Notes under the pieces: model-generated
What the model saw: the letters and a program-made list of their open reading frames with translations, nothing else
What the model was told of the DNA's origin: nothing
Databases searched by the model: none
Position numbers and translations under genes: made by a program
NCBI GenBank assembly: GCA_017795005.1
Contig: CP051242.1
Coordinates: 2,566,976 to 2,630,975 of the forward strand
Source: Balneolaceae bacterium
GTDB taxonomy: Bacteria > Bacteroidota > Rhodothermia > Balneolales > Balneolaceae
Direction: 5' to 3'
Length of the DNA stretch: 64,000 nt
In this document: one piece after another, positions 8,941 to 18,300 of the stretch
How positions within the stretch are numbered: the stretch's first letter is position 1
Layout: each line of letters begins with the position of its first letter

Positions 8941-8993
8941 TTAAAAATTATCAATTAAGAATTTCATTGAATCATTTTTAATTCTTAATTGAT
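8941..8993 (-). terminator. Putative terminator of the rhamnose operon
   Basis: A perfect 14-bp inverted repeat pairs 8950-8963 (ATCAATTAAGAATT) with 8980-8993, with a 16-base loop. On the minus strand it is followed by TAATTTTTAATTG. The right arm overlaps the last codons of rfbB. Because the stem is AT-rich, its strength is uncertain. Confidence 0.45.
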
Positions 8994-9991
8994 TCATTGT
9001 ATTTCTTCACATACCACAAAATGGTTTCTTCGAGCATTCCATCAAAATCTACAGTGGGCTCCCAATCCAGTTCTTTCTTGATTTTAGAAGCGTCAATGGC
9101 ATAACGGAAATCATGACCTAGTCGATCAGTAACAAATGATATAAGATTTTTGTAATCCCCTTCAGGTCCCTTACCGACTTTATCATTCAGGATGTCACAT
9201 ATCTTATGCACCAAATCCAGATTTTTCCATTCATTATTCCCACCAACGTTATAGGTCTCCCCTGCTTTGCCTTTCAAAAATGCAGTTTCGAGGGCACTAC
9301 AATGATCTCTTACAAACAGCCAATCCCGTACGTTTTGTCCTTTACCATAAACAGGGATAGGATCATGACCAATGGCTTTTCTAATCACTACTGGAATTAA
9401 TTTTTCGTCATGCTGATGAGGACCATAGTTATTGGAGCAGTTGGTGGTAACCAGATTCATTCCATAGGTTTGATAATATGAACGAACGATCATATCGCTG
9501 GCCGCTTTGGACGCCGAATATGGAGAATTTGGAGCATATGGGGTCGTTTCTTTAAAAAAACCATCATCTTCTAATTCACCATACACTTCATCAGTTGAGA
9601 CGTGCAGAAAACGGTTATTCTCCCAGCTTTTCTTGTCAGACATCCATAATTGTCGACATTCTTCCAGAATATTAAAAGTACCAACTACATTAGACTGAAT
9701 AAACGGCTCAGGTCCTGTAATTGAATTATCTACATGAGATTCTGCCGCTAAGTGAAATACGCCCTCAGGCTTAAAGCTTTTTACGATATCATTTACGGCA
9801 TCACGATCTACCAGATCTACTTTTTTAAAGTGATATTTATCTGAATCTTTTAGCGGATCCAGATAGCTCCTTTCGGAAGCGTAGGTAAGCTTATCCAGAT
9901 TAAAAATCTGCCAATTTGGGTACTTTTTGTTTAAATGTAAGATAAGGTTAGAACCAATAAAGCCAGCTCCACCTGTTACAATGATTCTCAT
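8978..9991 (-). CDS. rfbB: dTDP-glucose 4,6-dehydratase
   Basis: This 337-residue extended SDR has TGGAGFIGSN at the N-terminus, HLAAESHVDNS near residue 80, STDEVYGEL and the active-site YSASKAASD. The NCSNNYGPHQ block is typical of RmlB. It converts dTDP-glucose to dTDP-4-keto-6-deoxyglucose, the second step of dTDP-L-rhamnose synthesis, using bound NAD. It is the last gene of the rfbA-D-C-B operon and overlaps rfbC by four bases (ATGA). The product is used for LPS or other surface polysaccharides. Confidence 0.95.
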   Translation of the reverse strand: MRIIVTGGAGFIGSNLILHLNKKYPNWQIFNLDKLTYASERSYLDPLKDSDKYHFKKVDLVDRDAVNDIVKSFKPEGVFHLAAESHVDNSITGPEPFIQSNVVGTFNILEECRQLWMSDKKSWENNRFLHVSTDEVYGELEDDGFFKETTPYAPNSPYSASKAASDMIVRSYYQTYGMNLVTTNCSNNYGPHQHDEKLIPVVIRKAIGHDPIPVYGKGQNVRDWLFVRDHCSALETAFLKGKAGETYNVGGNNEWKNLDLVHKICDILNDKVGKGPEGDYKNLISFVTDRLGHDFRYAIDASKIKKELDWEPTVDFDGMLEETILWYVKKYNESIKN

Positions 9992-10536
9992 AGGAAAATA
10001 TCTTCGTCTTTTAATGATGAAAAGAGTGGTTGCTTACGATCTTTTTCTGATAAAATGGGTCTGGAAACATCCCAGTTAATTCTTATCAACGGATCATCCC
10101 ACCTGATCCCTCTTTCTGATGCCTGGTCATAATATTCTGAACATTTATAGTGAACTATGGCTTCGTCAGATACAACTGAAAAACCATGTGCAAAACCTTC
10201 AGGAATAAACAACTGTCGATGATTTTCTTCTGTAAGTTTTACAGCTACATAATTACCAAAAGTTTTGGAATTCTTTCGAACGTCAACAGCAACATCTAAA
10301 ATAGCCCCTTTCATACACTGAACTAATTTAGCCTGCGGCTTTTCTTTTTGGTAATGAAGCCCTCGGATAGTGTCTCTGAAAGATTTTGAAATGTTATCCT
10401 GTACAAAATGAACATCTATCCCGTTTTCTTTCAGTAGCTCTGTTCTAAATGATTCCAGGAAATATCCCCTATCATCTTCAAAAACAACCGGATCTATAAT
10501 TTTAATATCCGGAATTCGTGCATCTATAATTTTCAT
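9988..10536 (-). CDS. rfbC: dTDP-4-dehydrorhamnose 3,5-epimerase
   Basis: The 182-residue protein is of usual RmlC length. It shows the cupin signature with the FVQDNISKS strand, the catalytic RGLHYQ and KLVQCMKGAILDVAVD, followed by FIPEGFAHGF and YKCSEYY. It epimerises the 4-keto-6-deoxyglucose intermediate at C3 and C5, the third step of dTDP-L-rhamnose synthesis. It lies four bases downstream of rfbD and overlaps rfbB by four bases, so it is translationally coupled within the operon. Confidence 0.95.
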   Translation of the reverse strand: MKIIDARIPDIKIIDPVVFEDDRGYFLESFRTELLKENGIDVHFVQDNISKSFRDTIRGLHYQKEKPQAKLVQCMKGAILDVAVDVRKNSKTFGNYVAVKLTEENHRQLFIPEGFAHGFSVVSDEAIVHYKCSEYYDQASERGIRWDDPLIRINWDVSRPILSEKDRKQPLFSSLKDEDIFL

Positions 10537-10540
10537 TCGT

Positions 10541-11398
10541 TTAAAAAGTATTTAAAAACCGCTTCAGTCCTTTCTGCCAATGCATTATGTTTATGCCCGG
10601 AATGGTACTAATTTTTTGTATATCTAACTTAGAAAAGTAAGGCCTTGCAGCTTTTGATTTGAATTCTGATGAGGATACCGGTTCAATTAAAATCTCTTTT
10701 TTCTTAAGTCTGAATATTTCTTTTGCCAACTCATACCAGGTAGTAATTCCCCCGGAACTAACATTAAAAACCCCTTCACAATTTTCGAGTAGTAACCGAG
10801 ATGTTTGTTCAACTACTTGATCGGCAAACGTAGGACTTCCGTATTGGTCATTCACAACTTTTAATTCATTCCTTTCTTCAGCTAACCGTAACATGGTTTT
10901 GATGAAATTATCACCATAACTACCACAAAGCCAGGAAATTCTAATAATCAAATAGGTACATCCCGATTCCAAAATCCCAATTTCACCAGCTCTTTTTGAT
11001 TTTCCATATTCATTAACAGGATTTGTAATTCCATCTTCCGGATACCCTTTTGGGAAGGTAAACCTGTCATTAATGTCTCCGGAAAAAACGTAATCGGTAG
11101 AATAATGAACCAGTTTAATTCCTTTTAGAAAACAGATTTCACTAATGTTTTTGACAGCTTCAGCATTAACTTTGAATGCAAGATCGGGTTCATCTTCAGC
11201 ATGATCTACTTTTGTGTATGCCGCACAGTTTATTAGCACATCCGGATTAAATGAATCAAGATTTTCCAGAAGCTTACTTTTTTCTGTTATATCTAAATCC
11301 TGTGAACCTAAAGCAAGAAAAACAATTTGATTGTTCTCGCAGAAATGAACCCATTCCTGACCTAGTTGTCCACCAGCGCCGGTGATCAGAAGCTTCAT
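10541..11398 (-). CDS. rfbD: dTDP-4-dehydrorhamnose reductase
   Basis: This 285-residue SDR-type enzyme starts with MKLLITGAGGQLGQEW, has NCAAYTKVDHAEDE near residue 60, HYSTDYVFSG, and the catalytic YGKSKRAGE. WLCGSYGDNFIKTM follows, as in RmlD. It reduces the 4-keto group with NAD(P)H to give dTDP-L-rhamnose. The start overlaps the stop of rfbA by a single base, and rfbC begins four bases after its stop, so all four genes form one operon. Confidence 0.93.
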   Translation of the reverse strand: MKLLITGAGGQLGQEWVHFCENNQIVFLALGSQDLDITEKSKLLENLDSFNPDVLINCAAYTKVDHAEDEPDLAFKVNAEAVKNISEICFLKGIKLVHYSTDYVFSGDINDRFTFPKGYPEDGITNPVNEYGKSKRAGEIGILESGCTYLIIRISWLCGSYGDNFIKTMLRLAEERNELKVVNDQYGSPTFADQVVEQTSRLLLENCEGVFNVSSGGITTWYELAKEIFRLKKKEILIEPVSSSEFKSKAARPYFSKLDIQKISTIPGINIMHWQKGLKRFLNTF

Positions 11399-12102
11399 TA
11401 TGCTCCCCGCACCAACTTATTTGCATGATTATATGATTCGGGAGTTCCGGCATCAGTCCACCAACCTTTTAGAACCGAGCTTGTCATTTCTCCTTTTTCG
11501 ATGTAATAATTGTTTACATCAGTGATTTCTAATTCCCCTCTTCCTGAAGGTTTTAATGTTTTTATACAATCAAATACATCAGAATCATAAAAATAGATTC
11601 CTGTCACAGCATAATTAGATTTTGGCTTTTCCGGTTTTTCATCTATTGAGATTACTTTTTCTCCATCAAGTTCAGCCACGCCATATCGTTGGGGATCATG
11701 TACTTCCTGAATTAAAATTTGTGCCCCATTACCCGGATAGTTTTGAACAGATTCTCTAAGTGAACTTTCAAAAATGTTATCTCCCAGAATTACAACCACT
11801 GGTTCATCACCAGCAAAATTCTCAGCAAGTCCAAGAGCCTGAGCTATCCCTCCAGCTTCATCCTGTACTTTATAGGTAAACCTGCATTCAAAATCTTTGC
11901 CTGAACCAAGAAGGTTTACTACATCTCCCATATGATCGGTTCCTGTTACTATAAGTATTTCTTTAATCCCTACTTCTATGAGTTTTTCAATAGGATGATA
12001 AATCATTGGCTTATTACCCACTGGGAGTAAATGTTTATTAGTCACTTTTGTAAGAGGGTAAAGTCTTGAGCCTGTTCCACCTGCAAGTACTATTCCTTTC
12101 AT
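11398..12102 (-). CDS. rfbA: Glucose-1-phosphate thymidylyltransferase, short form
   Basis: The nucleotidyltransferase signature MKGIVLAGGTGSRLYPLT is at the N-terminus, followed by LPVGNKPMIYHPIEKL, QDEAGGIAQALGLAE and VVILGDNIFE (metal-binding Asp). GWWTDAGTPES lies near the end. It makes dTDP-glucose from dTTP and glucose-1-phosphate, the first step of dTDP-L-rhamnose synthesis. At 234 residues it is about 55 shorter than the enterobacterial RmlA and lacks the C-terminal dimer/regulatory extension. Short forms are known in other phyla. It is the first gene of the operon, divergent from the giant adhesin genes. Confidence 0.88.
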   Translation of the reverse strand: MKGIVLAGGTGSRLYPLTKVTNKHLLPVGNKPMIYHPIEKLIEVGIKEILIVTGTDHMGDVVNLLGSGKDFECRFTYKVQDEAGGIAQALGLAENFAGDEPVVVILGDNIFESSLRESVQNYPGNGAQILIQEVHDPQRYGVAELDGEKVISIDEKPEKPKSNYAVTGIYFYDSDVFDCIKTLKPSGRGELEITDVNNYYIEKGEMTSSVLKGWWTDAGTPESYNHANKLVRGA

Positions 12103-12191
12103 TCAATCCTAATTTATTTTTATCGTAATTACCTTGAAACTATCACTTAATCCTATCAATTATAAGCTTAAATTTTTGATGTAAAATTACA

Positions 12192-12213
12192 TTCATTAAC
12201 CATTATTAATGAA
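12192..12213. repeat. Palindrome in the rfbA / adhesin divergent region
   Basis: TTCATTAA (12192-12199) and TTAATGAA (12206-12213) form a perfect 8-bp inverted repeat with a six-base spacer. It lies between the divergent rfbA and the first giant adhesin. It could be an operator for either unit or a chance AT-rich palindrome. The rest of the 12103-12329 spacer shows no gene and no exact TAnnTTTG box. Confidence 0.3.
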
Positions 12214-12329
12214 GTCTCATTATTGTTATAAATCACTTAAAATTTGGTCTTAATAAACTAAACTCACCTCTTTTTAGTATTTTAAGGATCAATATCTAAC
12301 TAATATTTTAAGTCAAGCAGAGTATTATT

Positions 12330-15300
12330 TTGTCTTTTACTTTCAAAATACCCCCTTCCTTTTTTGGTAGAATCTGCTTTATAATATTTTTGATATTCTT
12401 TCCTTCTCTAATTCAAGCGCAAACTATAAGGCTTCAATACAGTAATAACAGCACCAACACAACTTCGAACTCAATTAAACCTCATTTCAAGCTTTACAAC
12501 GATGGAGCTTCCACTCTTAATTTAAGTGATGTTAAAGTTCGATACTGGTTTACATCGGAACCTCCTGGTATGGACATCTTTGCAATTGATTACGCCGTGG
12601 TTGGAAATGGGAACATCACAAGCAGTTTTGGCGAAATTGGAGGTAACAGATACGTCGAAATTGGCTTTACATCGGGTGCAACAATACCAGGATATCTTGG
12701 CGGAGCAGGCGCTAATACATTTCCAGCAGGCGCTAATACAGGAAATGTACAGCCACGTGTTCGAGATGATGTATACGCAAATTATGATCAATCTGATGAT
12801 TACTCCTTTGATGCAGGTATAACTTCTTACACAGATTACACTTTAATGACTGTGTATTATCAGGGCAGCCTAGTTTGGGGTACTCCTCCGGCTGGAGGTT
12901 CTGAGGCGGAATCTATGTCGGTTACCGTTCAACCATCAACTACTACCGCAGGAAATACTATTTCACCCTCCCCTACAGTTGAACTTTTAGATGCTTCCAG
13001 TAATCCTGTCGAAGGTATTGAGATTACCGTTACAGTGAACCAGAATAGTTTTGCAGGTGGCAGTGTCACTACGGTTGCGACTGATGCAAGTGGTCTAGCA
13101 GTTTTTGATGATTTAACTCTGGAAGATGCAGCATCCGGTTATACTCTCACTTTTGATGCTGATGATGACGATGCGGCACTGGTCTCAGATGTAGTTTCGA
13201 ATTCTTTTACGGTAAATGCATCCAGTCCTACTTCGATGACCGTTTCCACACAACCTCCCGGTACCTCAACAGCGGGAACCACAATTTCTCCAAATCCTGC
13301 GGTCACTATTACGGATACTTATGGCAACCCGGTTTCTGGAATAAATGTGGATGCTATTATCAATAAAAACAGCTTCGCATCAGGAACAACAACCGTATCA
13401 ACAAATGCTTCAGGTGTAGCCACTTTTACAGATCTTGTTATTAATATGGCTGCAACAGGTTACCTGATAACATTTGATGCGGATGCCGGCGGTGTAAGCA
13501 ATGTTAACAGCCCCTCTTTTAGCGTGATTGCAGCAGCGGCTTCAGCTATGACCATAACTCAACAGCCAACTGAGTCTGTTGTGACCGGAGTAATTTCTGG
13601 TCCTCCAACCGTTCGACTAGCTGATGCTTTTAATAATCCTGTTTCCGGGGTAAATATTACTGTGTCGGAGACGGGAGGATATACTTTTGATGCAGGTACG
13701 TTAACGAAAGCGACAAATGCTTCAGGTATTGCCTCATTCAATAATCTTTCTATTACAACTGGCGATACCGACTATCAACTTACTTTTAATGCAGCTGCTG
13801 GCGGTGTAAGTAATGTAAATTCGAATTTATTTGATGTAGTTGCAGCTGGTGGCTCGATGTCTTTGACCGTTCAGCCAACTGAAACTGTTGCCGGAGTTAT
13901 AATTTCCCCTTCTCTTCAAGTTGAACTTTTAGATGGAGGTAGCAGCCCTGTTTCAGGTGTAGATATTACTGTATCTCTCAACCAAAATAGCTTTGCATCT
14001 GGAACCGTAACCAGAACTACCAACGGGTCTGGGATTGCCACGTTTAATGATTTGGTGATTAACACTGCGGACGTAGATTACCAAATAACCTTTGATGCAG
14101 ATTTAACAGGTGTGCCTGATGCATTTTCCAACGATTTTGATATTGTTGCTTCTATACCTACTACCCTAAGCATGAGTACGCAACCCGCAACTTCTGTCGC
14201 AGGTAGCTCCATTTCTGGACCGCCGGAAGTTCTTTTGACAGATACTTTTGGAAATCCGGTTTCCGGTGTGGATGTAGTTGTAAGTGTTAACCAAAACAGC
14301 TTTGCCTCTGGTACAACTACAGTTCCAACCGATGCTTCCGGTATTGCCTCATTTTCTAATTTAGTGATAAATACCAAAGCAACCGGCTATCAGTTAACCT
14401 TTGATCCTGATGCTTCTGGTATTGCAAATATTTTATCAAACACATTTACGGTGAATGCGGCTACTGCTGCAAATATGGTTATTACTACTCAGCCTACTGA
14501 TATTTTTGCAGGCGCTACAATCTCTCCTTCCCCAAGAGTAACCGTTACTGATATATTCGGCAACCTCGTCACAGGTAAAAACATATCCGCCACCTTAAAT
14601 CAAAATAGTTTTTCAGGTGGAAGTACAACCATTGTGGCAACCAACAGTAGTGGTATAGCAATCTTCAGTAATCTAAAAATCAGCACCATTGCTACAAATT
14701 ACCAGATTACGTTCAGTGGAACGGGATTAAGTTCGGCAAATTCAAACCTGTTCGATGTAAACCAACCCAATCCGGCATTTGGAAGTATTCGTTTGCAATA
14801 TGACAATTCTCAAACAGCGGCATCAAGTAGTAGTATAAAACCCTGGATTCGTTTTTATAATGAAAGCGGTTATGATATAAATTTAAGTGATCTTACCGTA
14901 CGTTATTGGTTTACATCAGAACCTTCAGGAGTAGATCAGTTTAATATTGATTGGGCACAAATGGGAAATGGCAATGTAACTGGTACATTCGACCAGCTTC
15001 CAGGAGCAGGAAATTACTATATGGAGATTGGATTTTCTTCATCAACAGTGCTTCCTATTGGGCTAGGTGGTGACGGTTCAACTGCAAATCTTTTTCCAGA
15101 TAACGCTACTTCAGGAGAAATAAGAATTCGTGTTCAAAATAATGGTGCAGGTAATTACACTCAAACCGACGACTACTCTTACGATGCAGGCACAACCACT
15201 TACACCGATTATGATTCTATAAATGTGTATTACAAAGGGGTTTTGGTCTGGGGAATTCCACCTCCTGGAGCTACTGACCCGGAATCTATTACTATTACTC

Positions 15301-18300
15301 AGCAACCTTCAAACGGAACCGCCGGATCGGCTCTTTCACCTTCCCCGACTGTATTATTGAAAGATGGGCTAGACAATCCAGTTCCGGGAATAGACGTAAC
15401 TGTTACGGTAAACCAAAATAGTTTTACTGGTGGAAGTACAACTATTGTTACCACCGATGCGAGCGGATTGGCGGTATTTGATAATCTGGTTCTTGAAAAT
15501 GCCGACACCGGATATGAACTCACCTTCGACCCTGATGCTCCTTTACTCAGTAATGTCATCTCCAACAGTTTTGATATTGATCCTGACTCTCCGGTTGGAA
15601 TGTCGGTAAGCGCTCAACCAGCTGCATCTACAACAGCGGGAGCTACCATTTCCGCAACTTCTGTAACCATGACCGATGCGTATGGTAACCCAACACCGGG
15701 AGAAAATGTTACCATCACTTTGAATCAAAATAGTTTTGCTTCCGGAACTCTCACTCAATCAACGAATGCATCCGGTATTGCCACATTCTCGAATCTTGTA
15801 ATTACGACTGCTGCAACCGGATACCAGATCACATTTGATGCAACCGCTGCCGGAGTTGGGAATGTAAACAGTAATACCTTTGCCATTACCGCTTCTGCAG
15901 CTACTTCTATTGTAATTACTCAACAACCTCTCGAATCAGTTGTATCAGGTTTTGTAGAAGGACCTCCTTCAGTATTGCTTACCGATACTTTTGGGAACCC
16001 CGTTCCATCAGCAAATGTAACCGTTTCTGAAAATGGAGGATATACGTTTGATGGTGGCACACTTACTAAAGCTACTAATGCTTCAGGTATAGCTATTTTT
16101 GATGATCTTTCCATTACCACCGCCAATGCAGATTACCGTTTGGTGTTCGATCCTGCTCCAATTGGTATTAGCAATCTATCCTCAAACTTTTTTGACGTGA
16201 TAGCCCCTACAGGTTCCATTGAAGTAACGGCACAGCCTGCCCAAACTGTTGCCGGAGCTACAATGGCTTCTGTGTCTGTAGAGCTGGTAGATTTGGTCGA
16301 TGTTCCAATTTCAGGAGTGGATATCACTATCTCAATAAATCAAAACAGCTTTGCTTCTGGAACTTTCACGCGAACAACCAATGGTTCAGGTATTGCTACT
16401 TTTAATGACCTAGTTATTACATCTGCTGATGTGGACTATGAAATAACGTTTGATGCCGATCAGGTTGGTGTTCCGAATATTTCTTCCAACATGTTCAATA
16501 TTATTGCAGATGCACCTGCTTCAATGAGTATTTCAACCCAACCCGGGAATACTCCTTCTGGAAGTACGCTTTCAGGTCCGCCTGCCGTAACCATTATAGA
16601 TGCTTATGGAAACCCGGTTTCCGGAATTGATGTAGATGTAACCTTAAACCAAAATAGTTTTAATGCGGGCACGACTACACAAACCACAAATAGTTTGGGT
16701 ATCGCAGAGTTTGATGATTTAACCATTACTACTATAGCAACCGGTTATCAATTAACTTTTGATCCTGATGCTGGAGGACTTAGCAATTCCCTTTCAAATA
16801 GTTTCGAAATTACCAACGATGTACCAAGTACTGTTCAGATTACCGTCCAACCTGTGGAAACTACGGGTGGAATATCCATCTCCCCTTATCCAACTGTATT
16901 GGTTACTGATGCAGGTACAAATCCTGTACCGGGAGTAAATGTCGCCGTTACGCTAAATAAAGATAATTTTGATGTAGGCAGTACAGTAATTGCTACCACA
17001 AACAGCGAAGGGCTGGCTATTTTCAGCAATCTGAAAATCAGCGAAGTTGATACTGATTACCAGTTAACGTTTACGGTTAGCAGTTTAACGCCAGCTGTTT
17101 CTAACCTGTTTGATGTTGTGCAACCAAACCCTCCTTTTGGAACAATTCGGGTTCAGTACTCCAGCACAACAACTGCATTAAGTTCCGGAGATATCCGACC
17201 GCGAATAATTGTTCATAATGATAGCGATCTGAATATTAATTTAAGTGACGTAACAGTGCGCTACTGGTTCACATCAGAACCCACAGAGTCGGCCGGTTCA
17301 GATCAATTTGCCGTTTTTTATGCAGAAATGGGTGCAGGTAATGTTTCTGGAACTTTTAATGATATCCAAGGCAACCATTTTCTGGAAATCAGTTTTTCAG
17401 ATGCAACGGTTCTTGCATCAGGATTAGGGGGCGATGGTTCTACTGCAGATCTCTTCCCTGCCGATGCCCGAACCGGACAGATTCAGATGCAGATTTCTCA
17501 ATCAGGTGGTAGCGGAAATTTCGACCAATCAGATGACTATTCTTTTGACCCCACTATCACCGGAACCTATGTTGATTACGACTCAATCAATGTATACTAC
17601 AAAAGTCAATTGGTATGGGGAGTTCAGCCAGGTAATATCACAACAAGATTTTACAGCAGACAATCGGGAAGCTGGGAAGAAGGCACAAATTGGTCTCTTG
17701 TAAGTCATATTGGTGCTGTTTCAACAGTAGCACCATCTGTTAATGATACCGTGGTGATTGGTAACTCTCATATTATAAATTTTACTCAGAATACAACCAG
17801 TAATGAAGCAAGTGTAACGGTTGATAGCGCCGGAACACTTCAAACAGGAGCATTTATACTGGATGGTACAAGTGACTTTAGCCTTGAAAATTTTGGTACA
17901 CTTGGAATTGGATCCCCCGATGGAATCTCTTCTTCAGGAAGTTCCGGAAGTATTCAGAATTCTGGTACCCGAACCTTTAGCACTGCTGCAAATTACACAT
18001 ATAACGGCACCGAAGCACAGGTTACCGGAAACGGATTGGCAACTCAGTTCTCGGGAGATCTTACAATTGACAATTCTTTCGGAGTTCGTGCTTCTGACAA
18101 TCAGGAAGTTATGGGGGTACTTAACCTGACAAATGGACCGCTCATTATTTCTTCTGGGAATAACCTGATTGCAAATACAAAAAATGTGAATAACGGATCC
18201 CTTATTCTTGAACGACAAATCACAGGATCCACAGGTTGGAGGATGTTATCTTCTCCTGTTTCCACAGATTATGATGACTTTCTGGATAGTACTATCACAC

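Noticed and set aside
12910..17130. Repetitive DNA in the first adhesin as a CRISPR or tandem DNA repeat
   Set aside because: Repeats are at protein level with period about 310 bases and diverged DNA. They are coding Ig-like repeats.
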